From: Melanocharis versteri
Lineage: Eukaryota; Chordata; Aves; Passeriformes; Melanocharitidae
Assembly (NCBI GenBank): GCA_013397845.1
Contig: VZTG01009066.1
Location: 124,001-188,000 of the forward strand
Direction: 5' to 3'
DNA: 64,000 nucleotides
Part shown: one piece after another, positions 34,445 to 47,800 of the stretch
Position numbering within the stretch: the stretch's first letter is position 1
Layout of the letters: the number at the start of each line of letters is the position of its first letter
Notes under the pieces: generated by a model
Told to the model about the DNA's origin: nothing
What the model saw: only the letters and a program-made list of their open reading frames with translations
Database searches by the model: none
Made by a program: the position numbers and the translations under genes

Positions 34445-37400
34445 GAGCATCAGCAGGTTGCTGGATTTTCTTTTTTCAGTATGACTTTCTAGCACGTCCC
34501 ACTGTCTGCAGTAAGGTACAAGATACACATGAACGGTGCAGCCTCCTGGCTTGTAGTTCACCAGCTGCCCTCTAACCTATGATTCAAGCTGTAATTGTAC
34601 CAGTTCATGCACATGCTCTGAAGCCAGCAATCCAAAAACTCACGCCAACACTTCAGATCAAAATGTCCTCGACACTTGTCCTTCTCACACTTAACGAAAC
34701 ACCAAGATATTCAGATACTTAGAGCAAAAGAGAAGCATTTTCTATGAAAAAAAAAAAAGCTTTAGAAAGGGAGAAAAATAATTACAGTTGTGTTTCATAT
34801 GCTCAGAAACCACTATTTCCCTGAGGGGAGAGATTTATTAGGAAAAGGATGGATTTCTTGTAACCGATCATGGCAACTCACTGACTTCCATCTAATAAAC
34901 ACGCATTAAAAACCAAGGAGCAGCACCTCATCCCAGACTTTGGACTGCCAGGTATCCCTGCTGCATGGGCAAAGCCCACCAACCACAAAGAATGCCCATG
35001 GCAGAGCTGTGCTTCCGAAGCACAAGTTTGTTCACAGTAATGGTAGATCAAGGGCAGGTAATTACAAGCACTTCTGAAGAGAGATCATGATGCATTGGTC
35101 AGTCACGCAACCTCGTGAGTCATGTGTGAACATTTGACTTTTATTAGACCTTAGCAATATAATGAAGAATAGAAAAGGAAATAAAGTCCATGCTGGCACA
35201 GCCACTGCCCTGCAACGCCAACTTTAAAGTTACCACACACAGACCAGGAAAACAAAATACATTGTCAGGACACAAGGAAATACAAAGCACACAAGATATC
35301 TGAAAGATGAGGAATCCCAGCATAGCACCACTGCCTGCACTGCTTTAAAGTAATGAATAAATTCAAAATCTACTGAGCAATCATAAGTTGAATAGAGGAA
35401 AAAGAAAACCCCCACAAAAACTGGTTTGAAATGCTGAACACAACATATTTATAACGGAGCAGAAACAGGACAAATATCATTAGGACATTAGCTGGCCTTC
35501 AATTTACTACAAGGGGACAGCATTTTAAGGTGCTGCCCCTGTGTTGAGAAGGAAACCACACAGTGCACATAATGAGCCTTGTGCCACTTTGTGAGGATAT
35601 CACCACAGAGCTCCATGACCAACAGAGGACATTTCCAAACACAGCACATTGCCAGGTAGGAGAGATAATGATATGAAAGGAAATTTGAATTAAGAAATCT
35701 AAGGAGTTACAGGCCAGTAAGTGTTCTGTGACAAATCACTGCCTTTATCGCTAACTTACTGCTTACGCTAATAAATAGCTTCGTGTTATTCCTTAATGTT
35801 AACAAACAAGCAAAAAGCTTGAGGAAAATTTACTCTGATTCCACCTGATGGGCAGAATATGAGGGATGTCTTACTGTACAGGAGGGAACCAAAACATTTT
35901 AAGTGATCTATTTCAGTCCTATCCATTAGACTCACAGCAAATGAAATGCACTGCGAGCCAAGACCTCCTATGTGAAAACACTGATAATGTACCAAGGGAG
36001 AGCACTGCAGGGTTGTGCAGAAAACCATCATGTCCCTCTAAGAGAAAAAAAACCCATAACATTAAGAAAAGCACAGAATAATGTATCAGTGAGAGAACAA
36101 GGGAGCCACTGAGTGATCACCAAATTATGAGGCCACAGAGTACGATACCAGAGTGGCTACCACGAAGCTTTGCAGTCAAACTCCACGTATAGGAGGCTGA
36201 AAGTAAATAAAAAGGAAAGTTAAAGACCTCAGGGAAACCAATAAGCCCACCTTCCTGCAAACACACACTGGTATCACAGCTGATGATAAGGGAGGCGTGT
36301 GGACAAGCTGGATTAGGTCTATCAGCAATCTAAGAGTGGGTAAACAACCACGGCTAAGCTAACAATCAGCATCAGCAAGAGTTACAGCAAGAGCTGTGCA
36401 GAATGCAAAACACAGCACTAAAATACCCTGGAGGAGCTTACTACTCAAGTGATGGACAGGGGAAGCTGAAAACTTTCAGCAGGAACCTCAAGAGAACGTC
36501 TGGATGAAAAGGGAAGAGACAAGAAGTGATCGTGCAACTACAATTGCGCTTCACTCATCTGAAAAAGAACACACCACGGGAAATTCACAATCTGTTCAAG
36601 CAGACCTATAAATAGGAACAAACAGCAGAGATTGGGACACAAAGCAATAATAGCAATGTCCTAAAAGGAGAGACAGAGAAATGGGTGCCAGGAGGAGAAA
36701 GGGCCTCTTTTGCTGAGTGGACTTCGGCAGAGAACAAAGACACAGGCCAAAAGCGCTTACAAAAGAATGGGCCAGATTTAGATCAAAGAACAGATCAATT
36801 CTGCGCATCTGGATAAATGCAAAACAAAAACATTTAACAGCATCACAGACTCTTAAAAAATAATATGACAAGTTTTGAGAATGCGCCGTCCTCCAGAAAT
36901 CCATAGTCAAATACAGGAATCCAAGAGGAGACAAGATGCAAGGGAATATTTCAGATGGCTCATAGGCGATGAGAACATTCACTGTTTAAAATATCTGTAT
37001 AGTTTAGCAAGAAAATAGAGAAAATTTTAATACCAGGAAGTAAACAAGGGAAAGTCACAGTACACAAGTAGATGTAGGTCTCCACATGACAATAGCCTCA
37101 TAGCAGTGATGGATGTACAGAAAATTAGAAGAAAAGCGGAACTGAACTGAGGACCAGCATGAGAAAAGAAAACAACACCAAAACAAATACATGCATTCAA
37201 TGCAAGACAAAGGACAGAAAAACTAAAATCCTGAGGCAAAGCTAGTGCTAAGTAGAAAAAAAATCTCTTATATTGAAGAAAACAAACACTGACACAGACA
37301 TAAAATGAAAAAAAACTCCCACCAAACACACCAGCATTCAGAAAACAGAGCAGGCTGAATAAATTTAGGAGAGAAAAGGCAGCTCTTATGTCTGTGTTTC

Positions 37401-38732
37401 TCCATGGACCAAAGTTTCACTGTGTGAGAAAAACTGATAACACCGGCTGAGCACCAAAATGAACTCTGTGCTCAGGGATGAGATTTTGCAATAACAAAAC
37501 AGAAAATGAAAAGGAAGGTGACTACAGTCATTTTTGGGACCCACATTAAGATTGTACCCAGAAGAGACAGTGCACCTACTGCTACACAGCAGAATATATA
37601 AAAAAGGCAGTTCCTAAAAAAGAGGGGGTCAATGAAGGCCTGCGAGATAGAAACAGTGATCAGCAGGACAAAATCAAAGAGCTTAAAAGAGAAACTCATG
37701 CTCGATATGGGCATAACACAAGCCGTGAAAAAACCCTGCTTTATAAGCACTGAAGTGGGAGAGCAGAGCAGAGCCGAGATGTCACCGCACCCGCAGCAAA
37801 GGTGCCGCTGCCTAATCTATCGCCCAGGAACGCAAAACAAAAGATCCCGGTAAACGAGCGCATTTGGTGGCCCGCTCCACACCTTCGTATCTCCTCCGTA
37901 AAGACAGAAAACTCGCTGTGGAGAAACACTTTCACATTGAGAGCGACAAACAGTTCTCAGGCTTCCGACTCCTCACATCCATGTAACGATATCCAAGGGC
38001 TCAACAGCACCGTCGTGTTTCCGAGCTGCCAAGCGCTGCCAGAGCAGCACGTCGAGCCTGTGATTCCGCGATTCGATGGCATTTTGCCCCCCGTACACCA
38101 AACCCGCGGTAGCCAAGCCCGTGTTTTGCAAGTCATACGAGCAGCGGGAGCTCTCCCCGCACCCGGCAGGCGCCGTTAGGAACTCCCAACCCCTCCCGGC
38201 CCCGAGCAGCGCCGGGCTCGGGGCGCCCCAGCTCGCCAAACGCCCCGTTCATTCACCTTTCGCCGCTTTCTTCAGCGAGCTCCCAACTCCACACGCGAGC
38301 CCGGCTCTGCCCGGCTCCGGGGCCTCCGGGAGAGCTCGGCGAGCCCGGGGGCTGCACCTTGGCCACCCGCCCCTTCCCGCTGGCTGCCCTCCCCGGGAGG
38401 GGAGGTACCGGTGTCCCCGGCGAGGCAGCCGGGGGGTATCTACAATCCCTGGGGGCACCTGCATCAGCCACCAGAGCCGACGGGACCCCGGGCCGCTGCC
38501 TGGGGCCGGGGGCTGCGCTGGCCCGGCCCCCGCCCCAACCGGGACCTACGCCGGCGGTCCTCGGGGGAGCGGAGAGCGGGGTGGGGTGAGCACGGTGCCT
38601 TCAGTCACTAACGCACGGCCGGCAGCGGGGCCACCAGCGCCCAGCCCGGCGCTGTCCGTTCCCCTCAGCCCGATGCACGTACCGCTCCACCCCAGCCCCG
38701 CGGCACCCGCCGGCCGGGCCGCGCCCGCCCTG

Positions 38733-38741
38733 CCTCACCTC
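38733..38741 (-). other. RSPRY1: Candidate 3' end and donor of RSPRY1 exon 1
   Basis: The minus strand reads GAG then GTGAGG immediately after the N gap, a near-consensus donor in the right orientation. If correct, the body of the non-coding exon 1 lies within or beyond the gap. Confidence 0.4.
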
Positions 38742-38797
38742 NNNNNNNNNNNNNNNNNNNNNNNNNNNNNNNNNNNNNNNNNNNNNNNNNNNNNNNN
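38742..38797. other. Assembly gap (56 N)
   Basis: The run of N lies at the most GC-rich point of the bidirectional island. GC-extreme bird promoters are commonly lost in short-read assemblies. Confidence 0.95.
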
Positions 38798-38911
38798 GGG
38801 CCCTTCGGGTGCTGGGGTGAAGAGGGCCGGGCCTGGGCCCTGCGAGCGCGGCGGGCCGGGGGCCGCTCCCGGGACGAGGGGCTGGAGGGAAGGTGGGGAG
38901 AGGAGGTCGCA

Positions 38912-41752
38912 GTGAGGACTCGGAGCAGCCCGAGCCCGGCACGCCCGGGAGGGTTCCCCGCTCCGAGCTCCGCGGGCACCGCAGGAAGCGGGGCCCGGGG
39001 GCGGGTTCGGGCTGGCGGGGAGCGATTCATCCCCTCCGTCTCCGGGGCGGCTCCAGGCTCGGCACGCAGCGCGTTATTCGATGTGCTGCGGGGGTGCCGG
39101 GAGCGCTGCCCGGGTTGGTTCAGTGGTGGGTCGATGAAATGGGTGGGTAAAGTAGTCTTTGTTATTTAATGAGGGCTGAATGTGTTGGAAGCGGCACACG
39201 GGTACCCAAGACACCGTCGCTGCTCTGCATCTGTTCCAGCCTAAGTGGTGGCAGGGGCTGTGAAGTTTGGGAGGTTTTTTGATCCTGGGGGTGTTACCAT
39301 GTGGTATTATAAAAACCTGCGGTTTACAACTGTGACAAACTTTTGTCATTTGCAGTGACAGCATAGCCCTAGAATACAGTCACCAGACGAAAACACAGAT
39401 AAACTGAGGAAAGTTGCCAGTTGCACGTTTTTTGTCGGATCTGGTTTGTGTGTGTTTGCTTCAGATAGGAGAGGGCAAAGAATACAGCAAGATTAGCAAA
39501 CTTCATAAGTGCCAGTGAACTTTAATATGATACTGCTTGATGGGGTTTCCCTCCCCCATATCTCTGTGCCCCAAGATGGGGTTGTCAGTGTCAGACATCA
39601 GTTTTCAGGATGGTGTTGAAAACACCATTGCTGCATCTCAGGCCATAATTAAACCTTCATCCACTTCATGTATCTTAAAATATATTGTCTAATTGAAGTG
39701 GCTGATCCAGGTGGTTTGCTGCTGAAGGCTTAAGTCCCCAGAGGATACTGTGTTCTTGCAGAATCCTCCTCTATCAGTTTATTTTTATTACTTTCTGTCA
39801 CCATTGTATTGGAACCTTTTCTTTCCTCTCTAAATATATGGGTTGAGATGACACAAGTGGAGAAACAAATTATGTTGTTTATGCAGCACTTGGATAGGAA
39901 AGCTGGCCTTGTGATCAGGACCTGTATTCAGCAGTGAGATTCAATTTTTATCTTCTCTGTAGGTTTCCAGCTTGAGCCACCTTCAGAAATGACACTCAAA
40001 GAGCAAGTGTTCCATGCTTTCTGGAAAGGGGACTTCTCTTAGGGTGGAATTTTTTGTTAGATATTAAAAAAGAAAGAAAGAAAAGCTTAAAAAAGAGAAA
40101 GTCACCAGCCCTGGACCTGTCCTTCCTGTCTCCAGCTCTTGAAAGAATCCTTTTGTCTTAACTTCTTTTAATAATACTGACTGTAAGAATGCAGGCTGCT
40201 GTAACAAATATTTGTCCAGTGCTGTAACCTGGATTTCTCCTGAGACCTCAATTTTTTTCATTTTTGTTACAAGCAATACCCCACAAAAGTATCAGTTTTT
40301 GTCAGGATTTCGGGACTTCCTGCAGGAGTGATTCCTCATGGTGTGAAGGAAGGATGATGAGCAGGTTTCTTCCCTTATTTGGGTTACTGCATCCCTTCCT
40401 CCTTGGAAGAGTAACTGTTCTGGGATCTCTTCCATGCTGAAATAAAGACAGGGTGAGATCCCAAATGAATAGTACTTGGGAGAACTGTGGGCAGTCATCT
40501 GTAGTCCTTAACTTGCTGCAGTTACACCAGGGAGATAATAAAGTAGAAAAAAAGTTATGTTTGCCTGTCTTTAAATGAACAGCTCTGTTTGTTGTGTTTA
40601 TGTTGTACTGTGTACAGTTGTGATGTACAGGCTTGAAACAACAACAGGCATTAGGGCTTCGTGGTGTAGCATGGAGCTGGCAGAATAATTCTGAAAGGAG
40701 ACACCTAGGACTTACAGAAGCAGTTTGTTTCATCCTGGGCTTACAGATGTAGAGACTGAGTTTCCTTGTTAGGTTGACTACTTGGAGCATCTTCACCCTG
40801 CACCTGGTATTGATATCTTGAAGCAGAGGGTGGCTGCACTGTGTGGGAAGGAGCTGTGCTCTCTCCAGGGGAAGTGCTGCTCATTTTCCAACCCCAGCTC
40901 TGTTTCAGCAGTGGGGAATTCCCTCTCTTGCTTGCCTGTTGATCTCCCAGCCAGCTCCCCTCAGTTTATATACTGGGCATGGTGTTCTGTGGTCATGGTT
41001 CCATGGAACATCCCTTTGGCCAGTTCAGGACAGCTTCCTGGCCCCGCTGCCTCACGGCTTTCTGTGTAGCTCCTCACTGGCAGAGCGTGAGACACTGAGG
41101 AGTCCTTGACTTAGAGCACTACTGAGCAGCAGCTAAAACTGCAAGAGTGTTATCAATGTTATTGTCACACCAAACCCAAACCACAGAGCTGTACCAGCTG
41201 CTCAGAAGTTTAACTCTGTCCCAGCCAAAACCAGGACAGTTGCTAATTTCTGAAATCTCGCTGTTAATCACTTCTAAATACATGCATTCAACAACTGAAA
41301 ACAGGCAAGCTTTCTCAAATTTTCATAGGTTGGGAAAAAAGAGCTTGGGATTTGATGTTTTGCCCTCATTTTATCTCTCTCCAGAACAGACGTGGAAGAG
41401 CAGAAATAAAAGGATAAGAGTGTAGATGAGGGTGTTTAATTTTATTTTTTTTAAATATTTATTTAAGCAAAGTAAATCCATTAAAATTTTACTTTCAGTA
41501 AAACAGCATGAGGCAGACAACTAGCAGGAAAGACATACTTATGAAAAAAGAGTAAAGAAGGAATAATAGATGATGCTGATTAGTCTTAGCAGTTACGCAG
41601 AGGGTTGGTGTCTCAGTGCTTACTATGCAGTGTTCTTTAGAGAACTGAAGTTACTGTGAGGGCAGAAGGTCTGTTCTTCAGGATATTTAATAGTGTTTCA
41701 CTCACTGAAAAGCATAATCAGACTCCTGATGTCTTTCATATTGTGTTTTTAG
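38912..41752 (+). other. PSME3IP1: PSME3IP1 first intron (approximate)
   Basis: The interval holds the right half of the CpG island and then AT-rich intron up to the acceptor at 41752. The exact start is uncertain. No exon or transposon was recognised. Confidence 0.6.
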
Positions 41753-41898
41753 GAGACACTGTTCCACAATGGATGGGGGAGACGGTACTGCTGACCTTGT
41801 GATTAACAAGAGGTTCGTGTCTGAAGCAGAGCTAGAGGAGCGACGAAAGAGGAGGCAAGAGGAATGGGAAAAGGTCCGAAAACCTGAGGATCCAAAAG
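41753..41898 (+). CDS. PSME3IP1: PSME3IP1 first coding exon (CDS from 41769)
   Basis: The exon follows acceptor GTTTTTAG. It has 16 bases of 5' UTR, then ATG at 41769, and encodes MDGGDGTADLVINKRFVSEA through KVRKPEDPK. The donor is GTATGG. Confidence 0.97.
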
Positions 41899-44800
41899 GT
41901 ATGGGATAAATTTTAATAATTACAGGAAGAAGATCTGAGAATATTTCACTTTTGTGGAAAATAGAAATAAAAAGTAATGGCTTTTAATATTCTATAATTT
42001 CAAAAGGTTTTTATATGCAGGAAGTGAGAACTGTTGGCGGTTTAGTGTTTCTAACATATGGTCTCCCTTCCTGATTTGTTCCTTTCAGAGTGCCCAGAGG
42101 AGGCATATGACCCACGATCGTTGTATGAAAGGCTCCAGGAACAGAGAGAAAAGAAGCAGCAGGAGTTTGAGGAGCAATTTAAATTCAGTAAGCACCAGCA
42201 GCGAACTGCATGTGTTGTATGCAACAGCTGTGCACAACTCCTGGGTAAAGGACATGTCTGTGTGTCCTGTCTCCCTCTCTGAGGGGGAAGCAAAGGCTTC
42301 AGGAGAGTATTATTGAAATCCTGGGTTTTTAAAGGAACACGTTCTGGACCCTGAGGCAGCACTGCACACATGCAAAACTCAAAAGGTGTTTGCAGTTACA
42401 AGGCTGCATTCCTGTAAAGTGTTGAATACTGGGCTTATATTGCATATTAAACAAAATGAAAACAAACAAAAAAAAAACCAAAGAAACTCGATAGCAATCC
42501 ATGGAAAAGTGGAAATGCATTGTGGTTTTGTGACTCTTGAACTCATGCTTTAACACACCTGCTTGAATCAGTTAAAGAAATCCTCAATAAAACTTCAGCT
42601 CGAAGGACCTCAGTGGCTGCTCCTCTTAGTTTGCAGATGAGGCAGGCGGAAAATGAAATTAATTCATGTCACTTGCTTCAAAAAATGTCCCGAGTTTCAC
42701 TACATTTGCTCTCTGAAGGGGCCCTCAGCAGTAGTAGTGAGTGCTACAAGTTACTGTTTAAAAATTTATGAATGAGCTCTGCATGAGTTGGAAGGAGCAG
42801 AGGTTGGCTTTTATAAAGTAACCTCAAATAATAATTGATTTCCAGAGTTTTTCTGTCAAAGACACAAGCTTGCTGATTACCAGTGTAAATGGATTTCTTA
42901 GTTTGCCCTTAAAGTGACTAAGGCTTGCCTATATGGGTGAAGATTAAAAATATGGTGACTTCATGTAAAAGCCTAAAAATCCTCATATGGAATTAAACTT
43001 TAATGAAGACTAAAGGTGATGTTTGGGCTGAGATTTCTGATGATGACTACAAGCAGCAAGATTTGGTCTTTCTAAAACATACTGTTTATTGTCATTCTGA
43101 TTAAATCATTTGCTCAAGAGACGCTGAACATTTGTAGAACAGGAAATTAAAGACCTTCCTGCTGCTCTAACATGTACTTTCCTTAAAGTAGGGTAGCATG
43201 CTTAGAAATAATATGTTTTTTATTTGGAAATCATGAGTTGTCTTGCTTCTACTTTTTTTTTTTTGACCAGGTGTTAAAACTAATTAGGTATTAGTTCTTT
43301 GCTCTAAGAAAATGTACTTCCTCTTTTGAGGCAAGATTTTTGAGGGAAGAAGCAATGTGGGTTTTTTACTTGGTTGGTTTAAGAACATTCTGAGGAGACA
43401 GACTTAACTTGGTGTCTGAAACCAAAACAACAAATTTCTTTTTTCTTTATTCAGAAAATATGGTAAGAGGCTTAGATGAAGATGAGACGCATTTCCTTGA
43501 TGAGGTTTCTCGGCAGCAAGAGCTACTAGAAAAGCAACGGAGGGAAGAAGAGCTGAAAGAACTAAATGAATACAGAATATCCTTTGCACTAAAATGCCTG
43601 GTGGTTACCTAGAGGAGGGTAAGAGTGGGCTATAGTTTGTTCTGTCAGTTGACATTGTTTTTATAAAACTGCTTTACAGAACATGTATAATGATAGACTT
43701 TCAAAGTTTAATGGTTTCATCGTAGCTTTGATAGACCACTGCAGCGTTTGATATTCCCCCCTCTCTGTTCGCTTTGATACTTTTCTTTCCTTCTCCCCTC
43801 TCCATTTTTTTGGGATTTGATTGTGGTTTGGTTTTTTTCTGTTATTGAGGTAATGAAATGCCATCACTAAAAAGAGAAAAAGAACATAAAGTAAAAACAG
43901 CCTGTTATTTATAATCTTTTGCTTTCATCTTCTTATGGAAAAGTAAATGCTCTTTTCTTCAAATGTATACTGCCTGATTTTAACATACCTGTTTGAAATA
44001 ATGTTTGGATTGCTCTCTCTGTTACTCTTCTTGACATATAAGATACTTTCTCCCTTGCTAATACCTGCAGGACGAGAAATTAAATACATCTGTGCAGATG
44101 TCCTGACTTTATTCTGGGAAGTCAGTGGCCATGGAGACTTGGCTCCTTTGGGTAATGCACACTTGTAGGCAGGACTAAGAGCAGGACAGTTTGGCTTTGC
44201 TGTTAATTGCCTAATTTTCTTGAAGATATGCTAGAAAATCATATAGAATGCTTTTCTATCTAATTAGTGCCAGTCAAGGGACGTTGGAATGATTTGAGAA
44301 TTTCTGTGCTAAGCAAAATGTTGCTTTTTTGGGGTTTACTGAACCTGTGCAGAATCTGATGGTTTCTCTCCATTGCTTTTGAGTCGTGGATGAAAAAAAC
44401 ACAGGTTCTCAGGGAAGCTTTAGTAAAAATGAGAGAGCTTGTGGACACAAGGAGGTGACCAAAACCAGTCAGCAAATAAAACCGAATAGTGCTGAGACTA
44501 CAAAGGTTGGTCTTACCTTGTGTTCATCAATGATTTACAATTTGGAGTGTGTGTCCTGCGAAGATCATCTCAATGAGCTCAGGAACACATTTACAAAAAA
44601 GCAGTCCTGATGCATGTTTTTAACTTCAGAAACAGGCTGCAGTTAGTTGATGGATTTGGAGTATTTTCTTGATTTGCTGGATCTAATAATGGGATATTCA
44701 TGGGATATATTTAGTTTCGGTGATGGTTGCTTGTGGGGCTGGCTGATGCAGGGTTGTGCAGTGTGAGATTGTGCTGTGGGAGCAGCTGACAGCTCTCATT

Positions 44801-47800
44801 ATGTCACGTCCATCTGGGGTGAACCATACCAGCCCCGAGGGAATCTTAAGTTGCCTTGAATTAGCCACATAACACACAGATCCCTGAACAGCCTGATCAA
44901 GATGTACAGGCCATCTTACCTCAGTCTTTGCAGTCTTAGTAATATTGGTGGCTCTGAATCTGAAGTCTTGCTGTAAAAATTAAATTGTAGAACTTATTGC
45001 TGATGGGGTGGAGGAAGGGAGAATGTTTTATAGTCACCTCATCTCATGAGAAAATTGAAAGTGTTGCCCATTTAATTTCCTTTTTAAAATTCTTTTTATT
45101 TAACCATAATATTTCAAGCAACCTCAGAGCAAAATGACTTGTTTGGGTTTGAAATTTTTGGTGGTGTTCTGGAATGCAAAAGTGTTTTTTTGCTTCTGCA
45201 AGTTTTTACTAATGGTTTATCACTGCAGTGACAAAAACTACTGTACTAGGTAAACGTGCTGCATCTATAGGTACCGTTTAAGTGCTCTTCCAAATTAATA
45301 AGAGGAATGTCAACCCAATGGGTTTCATTATTTGCTCTTTTTCCTGGTAAAGCATCTAATTTAAGTACCCAGAGGCATTAATTTCATGGTAAAAACTGCA
45401 TCAATATTCAAGTACAGAGATTTTTTTTTTCCTTAATTTTTCAGGTTGAACAATCAGAAAATCATACATCTTCAGGATAAATATGCCTTGGAATATTTTA
45501 ATGTACTTGTGAGCATAAGAAATTCATACGTATGGATGAATAGGAATTTTTCTTTATCCTGCATGAACAACTAGGTTTGTTTGTTCCTTACCCTGTCCAG
45601 ACTGCCCTGTTGGGATAAAGATTTACAAACATTTTTTAAGCCATTTTCAAGAAGTATTTGAGAACAAGATTGTCTTGTCTTCACTGCTATCTAAATGTAG
45701 GAACAGTCCCCCTCCAAGAAGCTGGCTTTACTGAAGGACAGCTTGTTTAGTGCAGTTGATATTTAAGATTGAGAGGTTTGTTTCTAATGTTGTCTTCCTG
45801 AGAGGGAACACTTCTTGGCTGGATATAGCATTACATTTGCTAATGACAGCAGGATGTATAAAATACCTACTGAAAATGTGCTGTGCCTTTCTAGTTGAGG
45901 AGTTTTAGGAGAATGCCATCCTGGATGGAAGCTAAAAGCCTGTAATTTGGTATCTTTTAAAAGAAAAGCCTTTGGGTTCCTCAGGCAGGCTTAGGATATA
46001 ACAAGGTAATGGACCTAAATGTGGCAGTTGAACACTGCAGTGTGTGGAACAATTGTGTGGCAACATCGAACCGTGTCCGACACAAGGAGCTTTCGGATGG
46101 CTTCAGACAGCCACAGGATGGCACTCCTGTGCCATCTCAAAAATAGATAAAATTGAACAGTGGTTTGGGCTGAGAAGACTTTTGGTTGAAGGAAGGAGCA
46201 GTCTGGGTTACTGCTGTATCCTTAGGAAAACCAGATAAGAAATGGCATCTGAACGTTCCTGACAGAAGTGATTGGAAACTGAGTGTGCGACTTCAAAGCA
46301 AAGTAAGAGTTTTTGATTTGCAGATGTTCAGTGGGGAAAAAAGCTATGGCTTCAAATACATGGGCCATCAGCGTGAAATTCACTATCCAATATATGTCTG
46401 CAGTGACTGGGGCACCTGTGAAACTCCAGCTTGTGGAGTTGGAGGAGGAGGAGAAACTGTTAGAACACTATATTTGAGTTTATAAACATACTTTTAAACT
46501 AGATTAATTTGCCTTTGCCTGTGCAGTTTAAAGCTTTTGCAGAATTTGCCAGACTCTCCTGGCACCTCATCTACAAACAGGGTCTTTGACAGACCTCTCT
46601 TCATCAGATACAGCTGGACATTGTTATCAGATCCTGCCACAAGGAGATGTGTTCAGTGTGTGCAGAGTGTGCCCTAATAACAAACAGACCCAGCTCCTTC
46701 TTATCCCATCTGAGAACCTGCTTAAGCTTCTCCACTTCATTAGAGGTTTCACTGCATTCCACCTTTCTACCACAGTTTTAATCTACTTAGCTTCTGTGTA
46801 GTTGCAGTCTTTTAGGGTGAATCTGAGACCACAGTTCCCCTTAATCAATCTGTCTCCTTCCTCTTGGGATTGGTGCTCAGACCAGCAGTAGAAACCTTGT
46901 GGCCCTTACAGAGAGATGAGCTGAAAAGGTAGAGTGCTAAAGACCAAACCCAAAAAATGGAACTGTTCTGTCTTGCTAGGCTGAAATCTGCTGGGCTCAG
47001 CAAAAAGGGGTTCGAGGAGTGGAAGTGAGTGCATATATTGCTACTTAGCTTTTCTGGTAAGGATTAGAGTTTGGAGCAGCAAATCTGAATTACAAATGTG
47101 TTGATCCTCATAGAAGGGGAAGTACTGCATTGCCTATTGGTTGGTTTGTTTTGGTCCATCCTGACCTTTTTGCTTTTCTAAGGCCTTTGGGAAAAGGCAA
47201 GATGGTGGATATGTTTATGGGTGCTGGGTGTCTTGTGTTACACCTTTGTGGCTTCGGAACAGCAGCTCCCAGGCTGCTGCCTGCACATCTTCACAGGGAG
47301 AGCTGGCCCTGATACCCGAGAGAGCTCTGACCCCAGAGGTCAAAGTGTCTTCTGTTTTGGCTGAGGGTACCAGCTCAATGTCATTACAAATAAGTTTATT
47401 TTGATAGAATATGTGAATGAACTTCGATCGCTGCTGTCAGCAGAGCTGGCTAAATATATCAGGGAGGAAATGTCTGTTCTCCCCGTTCCTTCCCAGTTGA
47501 TCCTTAACCCTTAATTCACAGCACTCTCACTAAAGTGGGAGTCAGTATGGACCCAAAGAAGGAAACTGAGAAGAAATTGCCCATGAAGTCAGTGGAAAAC
47601 AAGAACAAATTTTCCCAGGCAAAGCTGTTGGCAGGAGCTGTGAAACACAGAAGGTTAGTTTCACACCTCTATAAATTCATGAGGAACGGAACCCAGTTAG
47701 CAGTGTAAAGGGAGACAGGCCAAAACTGCCTCCAGAGAGTGAGGTGTAAACCTTAGCCCTAAAGAAAAAAGGGGGAAGGTATAAGAAAAGACCAGTCTTG

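Larger units (their letters stand above)
26799..38733 (-). other. RSPRY1: RSPRY1 5' intron region
   Basis: About 12 kb lies between the promoter island and the first coding exon. Its only exon-like element is the candidate at 28842-29023. It also holds a 10-base C run (32506-32515), an 18-base A run (34427-34444) and an A-rich plus strand at about 35.4-37.7 kb. I recognise no gene here. Confidence 0.75.
37990..39150. promoter_or_regulatory. Bidirectional CpG-island promoter of RSPRY1 and PSME3IP1
   Basis: More than 1 kb of CpG-dense, GC-rich DNA separates minus-strand RSPRY1 from plus-strand PSME3IP1, which are head to head as in human. No TATA box is evident. The region contains the 56-base N gap. 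First exons of both genes should lie here. A plausible RSPRY1 donor is at 38733-38738, and a plausible PSME3IP1 donor (GTGAGG) is at 38912, but neither exon can be delimited from this sequence. Confidence 0.8.
43577..47519 (+). other. PSME3IP1: U12-type AT-AC intron of PSME3IP1
   Basis: The intron has AT at its 5' end and AC at its 3' end, with a branch-site match, and joins Arg117 to the next exon in phase 0. The interior is AT-rich, with no exon or transposon seen. If retained, it adds 11 residues and a TAG at 43610-43612. Confidence 0.95.

Noticed and set aside
36596..36982. 128-codon minus-strand open frame, hydrophobic
   Set aside because: The minus strand here is T-rich, which yields Phe, Leu and Ser codons by composition. 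I considered an old retroelement but found no LTR, primer-binding site or polymerase motif.
38076..38915. 279-codon open frame through the CpG island
   Set aside because: It runs through the N gap and is rich in Pro, Ala, Gly and Arg, as any frame in CpG-island DNA would be.
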